From: Streptomyces sp. JJ36
Lineage (GTDB): Bacteria; Actinomycetota; Actinomycetes; Streptomycetales; Streptomycetaceae
Length of the DNA: 64,000 bases
NCBI RefSeq assembly: GCF_021696945.1
Contig: NZ_JACYHE010000004.1
Span: forward strand, 90,403-154,402
Direction of reading: 5' to 3'
Shown here: positions 7,421-14,872 of the stretch, piece by piece
Position numbering within the stretch: the first letter of the stretch is position 1
How the letters are laid out: each line of letters starts with the position of its first letter
Notes under the pieces: generated by a model
What the model saw: the letters and a program-made list of their open reading frames with translations, nothing else
What the model was told of the DNA's origin: nothing
Databases searched by the model: none
Program-made: the position numbers and the translations under genes

Positions 7421-8240
7421 GGTACTTCCCCTCCAAGGCGGACCGGATCATGTCCTTTGACATGTCCGGGGGCAGAGCGGCTGCCCGGAGCCGATCGTAG
7501 ATGACTGCGTGTCGCCTGACCTCCGTCGGTTCTTCGAGAAGGTAGCCGTACTCCGAGCCCTCCATGTAAGCGACCTCGGTGTCGTCCGGCAACGTCAGCA
7601 GCGTGAGTGAGCCACCGAGGGAACCGTGCTCACCCTGGCCGAAAGGCAATACCTGCAAGGTGACCTGGCGCCTCTGAGCGGCCTCCAGTAGTCGCCTCAG
7701 CTGAGCACGCATTCCGGCCTGCCCACCGACCGGACGCATCAGTACCGATTCGTCGAGGACGACCCACAACTCGGTGTGTGCGGCAGCGGCCAACTGCCGC
7801 TGCCGTTCCATGCGTGCGGTGAGGCGCTCTTCCAGCTTCGCCCTGTCCTCATGTTCCGGGTAGACGCTCAACAGGGCCCGGGCGTAGCCCTCGGTCTGCA
7901 CAAGACCGGGCACCACATGAGCCGCGTACTGTCGGATGCGCACTGCCCGTGCCGAGTACTCCATGAACTTCTGCGACCAGTCGGGGAACGCCTCGCGGTA
8001 GACGTACGGCCACAGGTCGATCAGCAGCCCGTCCGCCTCCAGCACCTCATCCAGAGCCCGCGCGAGCTCCCGCGTCGGGCGCGCTCCGGAGCACCGCTCC
8101 ACCTGGGTGATCCGGGTGCTTACCACATGCGTCCTCGCGCCCAGCTCGGCCTGTGTCAGCCCGGCGGCCGTCCGCAGTCTGCGCACACGATTGCCGAAGA
8201 GCGCCGCCATCGAAGAAGTGGGGTCGATTTCCTTGGCCAT
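7296..8240 (-). CDS. WhiJ/Scr1-like HTH regulator with DUF5753 domain
   Basis: 314 residues. Residues 10-70 form an Xre-type helix-turn-helix (AGLTQAELGARTHVVSTRIT), followed by the DUF5753 effector domain (PGLVQTEGYARALL, later LRRLLEAAQRRQVTLQVLPF and GSLTLLTLPDDTEVAYMEG). The family controls development and antibiotic genes in Streptomyces together with DUF397 partners. ATG 8240 begins MAKEID directly before the HTH. The family normally ends near RSALEGKYR (about residue 274); here the frame runs on for 40 more Arg-rich residues over the DUF397 gene, which suggests a lost stop or small indel. Codons are less GC-biased than those of neighbouring core genes, consistent with transfer. Confidence 0.88.
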   Translation of the reverse strand: MAKEIDPTSSMAALFGNRVRRLRTAAGLTQAELGARTHVVSTRITQVERCSGARPTRELARALDEVLEADGLLIDLWPYVYREAFPDWSQKFMEYSARAVRIRQYAAHVVPGLVQTEGYARALLSVYPEHEDRAKLEERLTARMERQRQLAAAAHTELWVVLDESVLMRPVGGQAGMRAQLRRLLEAAQRRQVTLQVLPFGQGEHGSLGGSLTLLTLPDDTEVAYMEGSEYGYLLEEPTEVRRHAVIYDRLRAAALPPDMSKDMIRSALEGKYRGASIPSRAARRRLAQEQLQQSGRGRLRGGGRRVPRRRPRT

Positions 8241-8264
8241 GGGCTGACTTCGACTCCTTACCGC

Positions 8265-8330
8265 CGGAACGTTTAGCGCTGACCCTCTTTCCAGGATACG
8301 TCCGGGAACCGATTCTCGACCACGGAACGT
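8265..8330. promoter_or_regulatory. Direct repeat CGGAACGT in the divergent promoter region
   Basis: CGGAACGT occurs at 8265-8272 and 8323-8330, 58 bp apart, in the 115-bp spacer between the HTH gene and the divergent ATPase gene. Such paired half-sites may bind the HTH regulator. Only the repeat is seen; binding is inferred. Confidence 0.3.
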
Positions 8331-8355
8331 CACAACCCACTCACCAGGCGGAATC

Positions 8356-8928
8356 GTGCACCAGATCGACCCCACCACCGGATGGACGACACCCGTGCTC
8401 CAGAGCACCACCATGCCCGGCGACGGCCCGAGCGCGGCCGCACGTGGCGGCGCTCGACCGCACGCCGAACGGCACACCTTCGCCATGCGGTTCACCTCGT
8501 CGCCGCGGGGCTCCCGGCTCGCCCGGCGGCTGGCGGTGCAGCGCCTGGACGAGTGGGGGCACTCCCCCGACTCGGAGACGTCCTGCACCGCCGCCTCGAT
8601 CGTGGGAGAGCTCACCGCGAACGCCGTTCACCACGGCCGGGTCCCCGGGCGGGAGTTCGCGCTCCACCTTGCCTGCACACCCGGCGGCGTGCTCCGCATC
8701 GAGGTGGCCGACGCCAACCCGACGCGCCCTCCGGCCCACCCGGCGCCGGCCGGGCTCGAGGACGAGTGCGGCCGCGGCCTGCTCCTGGTCGACCGCCTCG
8801 CCGACCGCTGGGGCTCCGCCCCGCGCGACCCGATCGGCAAGACGGTATGGGCGGAGCTGGAGACGGCCTCTTCTTCTCGTCACGACGCCACCGAAACGAG
8901 CCAGCCGGGACCAGAATGCGCGGACTGA
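8356..8928 (+). CDS. ATP-binding protein, anti-sigma/HATPase_c_2 type
   Basis: 190 residues. The GHKL fold is visible: N-box VGELTANAVHHG (Glu and Asn for Mg-ATP), G1 box VADANP and G2 box GRGLLLVDRLADRWG. It lacks a His-phosphotransfer domain, so it is of the RsbW/SpoIIAB-like Streptomyces type rather than a sensor kinase. These genes are commonly found with WhiJ-like HTH and DUF397 genes and the three are taken as one regulatory set. GTG 8356 is the outermost start, with a weak GGCGGAA site; ATG 8413 is an alternative that keeps the whole domain. The partner sigma factor or regulator is unknown. Confidence 0.8.
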   Translation: MHQIDPTTGWTTPVLQSTTMPGDGPSAAARGGARPHAERHTFAMRFTSSPRGSRLARRLAVQRLDEWGHSPDSETSCTAASIVGELTANAVHHGRVPGREFALHLACTPGGVLRIEVADANPTRPPAHPAPAGLEDECGRGLLLVDRLADRWGSAPRDPIGKTVWAELETASSSRHDATETSQPGPECAD

Positions 8929-9103
8929 AGGACCTGAAGAGACCGTTGCTGCACACCGGCCACGCTGGCCCCGGCGAGGAGAAGGGGCTGGTCAAACTGT
9001 TGGAGAACTACGTCCGCACTGGCGGACCGCCACCGAGGCGCCACAGTAGGCTACGGAGTGACCAGACGCCGCAACACACCATGTACCGGGGAGAAGGGCC
9101 AGC

Positions 9104-9659
9104 ATGGGGCAGGCCGCCAAGGCACCGTCGGGGACCAGGGACTTCCTGGCTGACGAAGTGCGCCGCCGGAAGGCAGCGTTCGACACACTCTCCCAGGTCT
9201 TCGAGAGCTTCGGGTTCGACCCACTGGAGACACCGGCTTTCGAGAACCTGGACGTCATCACCGGCAAGTACGGCGAAGAGGCGTCGAAACTCATCTTCAA
9301 GATCCTCAAGCGGGGGGTACACGAAGCCTCCGGGCAGCCCGACCTCGCACTGCGGTACGACCACACCGTGCCCCCTCGCCCGCCTCATCGGCGCTCACGG
9401 CGCCAAGCTGCCGACGCCCTACAAGCGGTACGCCATCGGACCGGTATGGCGCGCAGACCGCCCGCAAGAGGGCCGCTTCCGGGAGTTCGTGCAGTGCGAC
9501 ATCGACACCGTGGGATCGCACTCGCCACTCGCCGACGCGGAGATCGTCCTCGCGGTGGCGCGGTGCCTCGACGCCTTGGGCGTACACGATTTCACGTTCA
9601 TGGTGAACTCTCGCAGGGCGCTGTACGCAGTCCCGGGTTCCCTTGGCGGACGCGGCTGA
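9104..9659 (+). pseudogene. Histidyl-tRNA synthetase-like gene, frameshifted and truncated
   Basis: The frame from ATG 9104 (AGGGCCAGC upstream) reads APSGTRDFL, then [20 protein letters not shown] and ALRYDHTV, matching the start of class II HisRS. At 9371-9375 a run of five C shifts the frame; removing one C restores [10 protein letters not shown] and continues with [14 protein letters not shown] and [12 protein letters not shown] (motif 2) and VARCLDALG to about [11 protein letters not shown]. The similarity then stops and a TGA follows at 9657-9659. About 185 of the usual ~420 codons remain; the HisRS signature loops and anticodon domain are missing. The C-run shift alone could be a sequencing error, but the 3' truncation is not explained by that. 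It lies just downstream of the WhiJ-type set. Confidence 0.75.
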
Positions 9660-9760
9660 ACGCGTACGCGACTTGCTGGAGCGGCCCTCGCAGTGACCTG
9701 GCGTAGGGCCGTCCGAGCAGCGGCCAGGCCGGATGCTCTGCGCTGCCGGGGACGATGTAG

Positions 9761-9889
9761 AGGCTCCTAGCCTTTCCGCGCGATCGGACAGCCCGCGGAC
9801 GGCTCCTCGGCTACGGAGTGCAGGTCGTGGGCGACAGTCCGTCCTTCGTCACAGACCGTGTCTGGTGGGACAAGTGGGCGGTGGCCTGA
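9761..9889 (+). pseudogene. Possible C-terminal remnant of an unidentified protein
   Basis: A frame entered after TAG 9758-9760 and closed by TGA 9887-9889 has no start codon but a natural residue mix, ending with YGVQVVGDSPSFVTDRVWWD and then KWAVA. It is unlike the Arg/Pro-rich noise of the other frames. I do not recognise the family. It could be chance. Confidence 0.25.
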
Positions 9890-9897
9890 CATGCCGG

Positions 9898-9999
9898 AGC
9901 CCTCTGGGGGGCTCCGGGGGCCACTGCCGCCATGTCGCTTCGGCGGAGGATCCAGTTGCCTGGTTCCGACCTGATCCCGGCAGCCCTCCAGAGGGCTCC
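9898..9999. repeat. Copy A of a ~100-bp structured repeat
   Basis: This copy matches 14077-14176 with six substitutions and one inserted G. It has hairpin potential at each end (agccctc...ggggggct on the left, CAGCCCTCCAGAGGGCTCC on the right) and an inner CGCCatgtcgcttCGGCG-type stem. It contains no transposase. It may be a non-autonomous mobile repeat or a structured RNA element. Confidence 0.75.
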
Positions 10000-10104
10000 A
10001 CGCCAACTCAACGTCACGGGGAGAATACCCTCCCGAGGACCCATGCAGTGTTCTCGCCACGAACCCTCGCATGATCACCCGGCAGGACCACCCGGTGCCG
10101 AAGA

Positions 10105-10129
10105 GCCGGGCCCCGGGGTCAGGCCCGGC
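10105..10129. terminator. GC-rich hairpin
   Basis: Perfect 8-bp stem GCCGGGCC (10105-10112) with GGCCCGGC (10122-10129) around a 9-nt loop. No T-run follows. It lies about 160 nt past the methyltransferase stop on the minus strand and could terminate that transcript. Confidence 0.35.
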
Positions 10130-10290
10130 ACGATCGGTGCGGAGGTGAGGCGGTTGCCGGCTTGGTGCGTCCCGGGCGGGGCCCGCGCCGGCCCCGCGCA
10201 AGAACGGAACCGTCCCGTATCCAGCTCCCGAGCATCGACAGCCATGTGATCAGTGCACCTCGGCCCCCCGGGGAGTGGTTCGGGCGTAGG

Positions 10291-11010
10291 TCATGTGAGG
10301 TGCCCGAGGAGGACGGTGGTCGTCATGGGCGGCCCCGCGTCGTCGCCCTCGCCGTCGTCACGGATGGTCTTCACGGCGGCGACGGTGAACCCGGCCTCGG
10401 CGAGGAGCTTCTCCCACACCGGGGTGCCGAGGACCCATCGCTCCATGGTGGTGGGCGTTCCGTCGGCAGCGCGGGCCGTGATGCGCGCGGGGCGCACGTC
10501 CGTCTCGGGTGGGCTGCCGTCACGGTACCGGGCGAGCGTGGCGATCAGGAGCCTGCCGCCGGGCCGCAGGGCGGCCGCGACGGCCGGTAGCAGTAGGCGC
10601 GGGTCGGTGAAGTCGCACGCGCCGAACGCGGAGTAGCACACGTCCGCGCCGCCGGGGTGCTGTCGCAGGTAGGCGGTGGCGTCGGACTGGACGGGGACGA
10701 GTCGGGGAATGTGCCCGTACCGGGCGCGGGCGCGTTCGTGCTGAGACGGTGAGGCGTCGACGGCGATGACGCGCGCCGGGGCGAGGCGTTCGGCGAGGTG
10801 TGCGGCCTGACGGCCGCTGCCGGCGCCGAGGTCGAGGACGACACGGCCGGTGACGTCGCCCAGGAGCTCGGCGCCGGGTCCGGTGCGCTGGTACCAGTCC
10901 CAGTACAGGCGGCCGGTAGCCCCTCGGCGCCGATCGCGGGAGAATCGGCCGGCGCCGTAGCCGTGCCACAAGTCGGAGTCTGCGGGTGGGGCAGGTGTCA
11001 CCCGCCCCAT
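10291..11010 (-). CDS. Class I SAM-dependent methyltransferase
   Basis: 239 residues. Motif I is VVLDLGAGSGRQAAHLAE (about 57-74) followed by the acidic ribose-binding VIAVDASPSQ (about 81-90); later strands read ADVCYSAFGACDF and LRPGGRLLIATLA, as in small-molecule methyltransferases of this fold. Nothing indicates the methyl acceptor. ATG 11010 is the outermost start; its ribosome site is poor and GTG 11001, three codons later, is an alternative. It stands alone on the minus strand in the accessory island between degraded genes, so it may be cargo of a transferred segment. Confidence 0.85.
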   Translation of the reverse strand: MGRVTPAPPADSDLWHGYGAGRFSRDRRRGATGRLYWDWYQRTGPGAELLGDVTGRVVLDLGAGSGRQAAHLAERLAPARVIAVDASPSQHERARARYGHIPRLVPVQSDATAYLRQHPGGADVCYSAFGACDFTDPRLLLPAVAAALRPGGRLLIATLARYRDGSPPETDVRPARITARAADGTPTTMERWVLGTPVWEKLLAEAGFTVAAVKTIRDDGEGDDAGPPMTTTVLLGHLT

Positions 11011-11195
11011 CCTGCTGCGCCGTCACACGCAGGTGGGGCCCTTTTCGGGAGTACACCCGTACGTGCAACCCGGTCTCGCGCCGACGACCCCCGCCCAGGG
11101 GTGGGGGAAGGCGGGGGCTGGCTTCGATGCAGGGACGGTCAGTGACCGTCCTCCCCAGGGCGGCAGGGCGTGCACTTGGAGCGGTCGGCCGGAGG

Positions 11196-11447
11196 CTGCA
11201 CGAGGAGCAGTTTGCTACCGCGGAGCGACGGGGCCGCATGCACACGGACCTGGCGCGGACCTGGTGGCAATGGGGCAAGCCGGAGCAGACCGCAGAGGCG
11301 CTGCGCGCGGCCGTACGGGTATCACCCGGGGAGGTGCGTGATCGCCCCTCCATCCGCCTCATCGTGACCGAACTGGACAAGCGTCACGGCCACGTGCCGG
11401 GTGTGCGGCAGTTGGCCGCCGTTGCCCGGCCGCCCGGTGACCGCTGA
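11196..11447 (+). pseudogene. C-terminal fragment of an Xre/TPR-type regulator
   Basis: About 83 residues match the end of Streptomyces regulators that pair an N-terminal HTH with a helical repeat domain: RRGRMHTDLARTWWQWGKPE, then SPGEVRDRPSIRLIVTELDK and PGVRQLAAVA before TGA 11445-11447. No HTH or plausible ribosome site lies upstream; the frame before residue RLHEEQ is Arg/Pro-rich noise. It is read as a 5'-deleted remnant. The family assignment is from memory of such C-termini and is moderate. Confidence 0.5.
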
Positions 11448-11580
11448 TGGTTCCCGTCTGCTGAGGGGAGGGCGCCGCTGCCGCACCGAAGGGCTCCGCG
11501 CCTGTGATTCGTGACGAGGCTCTCCGCATCCGGATGGTTCGCCATGCGGTGAGCGGGGCCGGGGGCCCGCATTGCCTTTC

Positions 11581-11597
11581 CTATCGAAAGACGATAG
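11581..11597. promoter_or_regulatory. Inverted repeat before the DUF2975-HTH pair
   Basis: CTATCG (11581-11586) and CGATAG (11592-11597) flank AAAGA, followed by a related TTTCGATCG. It lies 33 nt upstream of the DUF2975 start in unusually AT-rich DNA for this window. It is a good candidate operator for the small HTH protein coded by the second gene. Confidence 0.5.
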
Positions 11598-11629
11598 ATT
11601 TCGATCGTTGATCGAGTGAGGGAGTGGCG

Positions 11630-12121
11630 ATGGGGAAGCTGACGGTGCTGGCGTTGCGTGCCGTGATCGCGGTGTTGCTGGCCGGCTCGGTGTTCTGCCA
11701 GACGGTGATGGCCGCGCTGCTGGCCGGCGATCTGAAGGACAGCCCGCTGGCGGACCGCGCCGTGCCGATCCTCGTGATCGTGTTCCTCGGCGTCGTGACG
11801 GCTCAGATCGTCCTGGTGTGCGTGTGGCGGTTGGTGACGATGGTGCGACAGGGGACCGTGTTCTCCCACGACGCCTTCTGGTACGTACACCTGGTGATCG
11901 GCGCCTTCACCGCCGCGGCGCTCCTGGTGTGCGCGCTCGGCGTCGTCCTGGCGCCCGGCGAGGCCGTGGCCCCCGGCATCGTGCTGCTGCTGGGCGGCGT
12001 CGCCCTCGCGGTCTTCGGGGTCGCGCTGATCGTGCTCGTGCTGCGGATGCTGCTCGCGCAGGCCGTCGCACGCGACGTGGAGGCGTCGCAGATGCGGGCC
12101 GAACTGGCCGAGGTGATCTGA
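11630..12121 (+). CDS. DUF2975 integral membrane protein
   Basis: 163 residues with four predicted membrane helices (about 5-30, 45-68, 88-112, 118-145) and the DUF2975 pattern of a short loop with FSHDAFWYVHLVIG between helices 2 and 3. Function of the family is unknown; it is regularly paired with a YozG-like Xre protein, as here. ATG 11630 is preferred to GTG 11624 because GAGGGAG lies 6 nt before it. The stop shares one base with the start of the HTH gene (TGATG), so the two are translated as a unit. Confidence 0.85.
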   Translation: MGKLTVLALRAVIAVLLAGSVFCQTVMAALLAGDLKDSPLADRAVPILVIVFLGVVTAQIVLVCVWRLVTMVRQGTVFSHDAFWYVHLVIGAFTAAALLVCALGVVLAPGEAVAPGIVLLLGGVALAVFGVALIVLVLRMLLAQAVARDVEASQMRAELAEVI

Positions 12122-12363
12122 TGCCGATCGTCGTCGACATCGACGTGATGCTGGCCAGACGGAAGATGTCCGTCGGCGAGCTGGCGGATCGTGTGGGCAT
12201 CACTCCCGCCAACCTGGCGGTGCTCAAGAACGGCCGCGCCAAGGCGGTCCGTTTCTCGACGCTCGCCGCCCTCTGCGAGGTGCTCGAGTGCCAGCCGGGG
12301 GACCTGCTGCGCTGGGAAGCCGAGGACCTGGCGGACGCAGTCGCCTCCGAGGGGCACCGCTAG
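12121..12363 (+). CDS. Small Xre/YozG-like HTH regulator
   Basis: 80 residues, almost all a single Cro/C1-type HTH: LADRVGITPANLAVLKNGRA with the recognition helix, then the typical RFSTLAALCEVLECQPGDLL. Proteins of this size and type are coded next to DUF2975 membrane proteins and probably control their own operon. The start overlaps the membrane-protein stop by 1 nt. A hairpin cluster follows at 12528-12570. Confidence 0.92.
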   Translation: MPIVVDIDVMLARRKMSVGELADRVGITPANLAVLKNGRAKAVRFSTLAALCEVLECQPGDLLRWEAEDLADAVASEGHR

Positions 12364-12527
12364 GACGGCGCCCGGTCGGCCACCGGGAGCGGACCCGTGC
12401 CCGCACCGGCCCCCCTCCGCCCGAAGGCGACGAGGTCCGGGCGACGACCCCGCCACGCCGTCGGGCCCGGACTCCCACGCCCGCGCCCGGCGCGCTCCCG
12501 GCCCGGCGGGCACACGCCCGGCCCGGC

Positions 12528-12570
12528 GGGCGGCATCCCGTGGGGGATGCCGCCCGGCGGGCGGCATCCC
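12528..12570 (+). promoter_or_regulatory. Three alternating 12-nt arms: mutually exclusive hairpins
   Basis: GGGCGGCATCCC occurs at 12528-12539 and 12559-12570, and its exact complement GGGATGCCGCCC lies between them at 12544-12555. The middle arm can pair with the first (loop GTGG) or the third (loop GGC), never both. The cluster lies 165 nt after the HTH gene and 56 nt before the oxidoreductase start, so it could be a terminator of the first transcript or a switchable leader of the second. Preceding it, CCCGGCCCGGCGGGC is repeated at 12497 and 12517. Confidence 0.6.
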
Positions 12571-12625
12571 CCACGCACTCGCGGGCCACCGCCGCGTGCC
12601 CACAACGGACCCCAGGAAACACCTC

Positions 12626-13783
12626 ATGAAGCAAGCCGACATCTCCCCTCCGCTCGGTGCCACGACACGCACCGACGTCCTGGTGGTCGGGGCCGGGCTG
12701 GCCGGTCTGCACACCGCCACCCTGCTGGCCCGGCAGGGCCACGACGTGATCCTGGCCGAACGGCGCACGAGTCTCGCCGCCGCCGTCCGCACCACCGGGA
12801 TCTTCGTACGGAAGACTCTCGACGACTTCCCGCTGCCCGCCGAGCATCTCGGGCCGGCCATCCGGCGCGTGGTGCTCTACCCGCCCAGCCGTCGCCGCCC
12901 GGTGGACCTGGTCAGCCCCCGCGACGAGTACCGGGTGGGCGACATGGCGCCGCTCTACACGGCGGCGGCCGAGGCCGCGCGCGCCGCCGGGGTGCGGACG
13001 GCCCTGGGCACCCGTTATGCGGGCCGGCAGGGCGGCACCTTCCACCTGGCCGGCCGCGACGGGCCCACGACGGTGCGGGCCCGGTTCGTCGTCGGGGCCG
13101 ACGGCGCCCGTTCCACCGTCGCCCGCGACCTCGGGCTGGACCGCAACCACCACCTGCTGATCGGGGCGGAGGAGGTCTTCGCGCTGCCCGGGAGCGACGA
13201 ACCGCCCACCTTCCACTGCGTCCTCGACCCCGCGCTCGCCCCCGGCTACCTGGCCTGGGTGGTCAACGACGGGCGGCACGCCCATGTCGGCGTCGCGGGG
13301 TACGCCGACCGCTTCCCGGACGGGCTCCGCCGGGCCCTGGCGCGGTTCGGCGCCACGGCACCGGGTCTGGCCGGCGTGGACCGTCCCGCATCGGTGGAGC
13401 GGCGCGGCGGTCCCATACCCGTCGGCGGCATGCTGCGCCGGATCAGTTGCCCCGACGGGCTGCTGGTGGGCGACGCGGCCGGCGCGGTCTCCCCGCTCAC
13501 CGCGGGCGGACTCGACCCGTGCCTGCGCTTGTCGGAGCAGGCGGCCGGCGTCCTCGACGACGCGCTGCGGGCCGGGAGTCCGGACCCGCTGTCCGCCTAC
13601 GACGGGGCGGCGTTGCGGGCCCGCTTCCGGGGACGGCTCACGCTGCGCCGGGGCCTGGCCCACGTACGGACGCCGGCTGCCGCCACGGCGGCGTTCGCGC
13701 TGCTGCGCACGCCGTTCGGCCGGGCCGCGGCCGGCCGCATCCTCTTCGGCGACAGGTCGTTCCCCGAGCCCGCCCCGCAGTGA
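12626..13783 (+). CDS. FAD-dependent oxidoreductase, geranylgeranyl-reductase/aromatic hydroxylase type
   Basis: 385 residues. The FAD ADP-binding motif is VLVVGAGLAGLHTATLLARQ (about 17-36), the DG motif is RFVVGADGARSTVARDLG (about 153-170), and the second FAD contact is LLVGDAAGAVSPLTAGGLD (about 280-298). The order and spacing fit group A flavoprotein monooxygenases and geranylgeranyl reductase-like enzymes; the substrate is not evident. ATG 12626 follows AGGAA at about 9 nt. No metabolic partner gene lies beside it. It could be cargo of the accessory island. Confidence 0.82.
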   Translation: MKQADISPPLGATTRTDVLVVGAGLAGLHTATLLARQGHDVILAERRTSLAAAVRTTGIFVRKTLDDFPLPAEHLGPAIRRVVLYPPSRRRPVDLVSPRDEYRVGDMAPLYTAAAEAARAAGVRTALGTRYAGRQGGTFHLAGRDGPTTVRARFVVGADGARSTVARDLGLDRNHHLLIGAEEVFALPGSDEPPTFHCVLDPALAPGYLAWVVNDGRHAHVGVAGYADRFPDGLRRALARFGATAPGLAGVDRPASVERRGGPIPVGGMLRRISCPDGLLVGDAAGAVSPLTAGGLDPCLRLSEQAAGVLDDALRAGSPDPLSAYDGAALRARFRGRLTLRRGLAHVRTPAAATAAFALLRTPFGRAAAGRILFGDRSFPEPAPQ

Positions 13784-13936
13784 CCCCGCCCGACACGCTG
13801 CCGGGCGCGCGGCGCGAGGGCGGCTCCGGCCGGATGCCGCGCCGCACGGGCCCGCCGTACGCCCCGGAGACGAGCCCGGCGACCCGGGAGCGGCACGGTG
13901 CGGCACGGCACCGGCTGCGCCCGCCCGAGGGTGGAT

Positions 13937-14003
13937 TCAGGCGTGCTGGTACGCGACCAGGGAGATCCCGACGAAGTGGACCACGAAGGCGGCCGGTGTG
14001 AGG
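13937..14003 (-). repeat. Diverged copy of the hemolysin III gene 3' end
   Basis: These 67 bp match 14873-14939, the last ~22 codons of the intact gene, with six differences. Translated on the minus strand the copy ends AAFVVHFVGISLVAYQHA plus stop, against AAFVVHYVGISLVAYQHA in the intact gene. Similarity stops abruptly upstream. It resembles the displaced gene end left when an element integrates into a 3' end, or a remnant of an older gene. Confidence 0.8.
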
Positions 14004-14076
14004 TTTCTCCCGGGATGACACCGGGACGTCCCTTGGTCTTGCACCAGCGATCCCGGGCGCTCACGAGACAGGCGAA

Positions 14077-14176
14077 AGCCCTCCGGGGGCTCCGGGGGCC
14101 GCTGCCGCCGTGTCGCTTCGGCGGAGGATCCAGTCGCCTGGTTCCGACCTGATCCCGGCAGCCCTCCGGAGGGTTC
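14077..14176. repeat. Copy B of the ~100-bp structured repeat
   Basis: Second copy of the element at 9898-9999, same orientation, about 93% identical. The right-end hairpin keeps pairing potential despite a base change in the loop (AGCCCTCCGGAGGGTT). It lies between the duplicated hemolysin III gene end and the Uma2-type gene. Confidence 0.75.
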
Positions 14177-14254
14177 CGTGCGCACTCGGCGCCACCGGCA
14201 GGCTACGCGCTGCCATGAAGGGGCGTGCGGGAGGAGAACGGCGTGCGGGGCCGC

Positions 14255-14821
14255 TCAGCGGCCCGCCGCTCGCGTACGGCGCGGGTAGGGGTGCCAGCCC
14301 ACGGTGCTCACGGAGAAGCCGAGGGGCTCCGGCAGCGCCATCTCCTGGCCGAAGACCCCCTTGTCCGTCTCGACGTACTGGCTGCCGTCGAGTCGCAGGA
14401 CGTGCCAGGTGGCGTCGTTGGGATCGACGATCACGTAGACGGGGATACCGGCGGCGGCGTAGCGGAGCCGCTTGTCGTCCCAGTCTCTCTTGATCGCCGT
14501 GGGTGTCGTGGAGACCGTCTCCACGACGCCGAGGACGATCTGCGGGGGCCAGTCGGCTTCGGCGTCATCGGCCGGCAGGTCCTCCGACCGGATGATCACC
14601 GCGTCCGCACGGGGGCGGTAGTCGTCTGCGATCATCAGTCCGCGCTCTGCCCAGGCCTCGAAGGGCTCGGGCGTGTGCCGGACCAGGCTGCGCCCCGGCA
14701 GGTCGTGCACATGCCCGGGGTTGGCCTGCATGACGAGCTCGCCGTCCAGGAGTTCGACCCGGAGTCCGTCCGGGACGTCCATGTCGTGCCAGGCACGGAT
14801 GAGCGCGTGGGTGCTGTTCAC
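14255..14821 (-). CDS. Uma2 family (PD-(D/E)XK-like) putative nuclease
   Basis: 188 residues, usual for the family. The core pattern is seen: RADAVIIRSEDL (acidic residue of the PD motif), VVETVSTT (the D/E strand) and KRDWDDKRLRYAAAGIPVYV followed by IVDP. Uma2 proteins belong to the restriction-endonuclease fold and are abundant in actinomycetes and cyanobacteria, but their biological role is not established. GTG 14821 is preceded by GGGAGG at 5 nt. The gene sits between the two copies of the hemolysin III gene end, so it may be cargo of a small inserted element. Confidence 0.85.
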   Translation of the reverse strand: MNSTHALIRAWHDMDVPDGLRVELLDGELVMQANPGHVHDLPGRSLVRHTPEPFEAWAERGLMIADDYRPRADAVIIRSEDLPADDAEADWPPQIVLGVVETVSTTPTAIKRDWDDKRLRYAAAGIPVYVIVDPNDATWHVLRLDGSQYVETDKGVFGQEMALPEPLGFSVSTVGWHPYPRRTRAAGR

Positions 14822-14872
14822 ATCGCCTCCCGCAGGGGACCGCCGCTGCTCTCAGGATATGTCGCAGCCGGC

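Larger units (their letters stand above)
9660..10290. other. 631-bp stretch without an intact gene
   Basis: No open frame here has convincing coding character over its length. It holds a short decayed coding fragment (9761-9889), copy A of a ~100-bp structured repeat (9898-9999) and a hairpin (10105-10129). It separates the broken HisRS-like gene from the methyltransferase gene and looks like a scar of earlier rearrangements. Confidence 0.6.
13784..14254. other. 471-bp stretch without an intact gene
   Basis: It contains the duplicated 3' end of the hemolysin III-like gene (13937-14003) and copy B of the structured repeat (14077-14176). Between them are about 70 bp with no recognised feature. 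No complete gene is seen. Confidence 0.6.

Noticed and set aside
9767..10201. Minus-strand open frame over repeat copy A
   Set aside because: The residue mix is Pro/Arg/Gly noise and the matching frame in copy B is not conserved past the repeat, so the repeat is unlikely to be coding.
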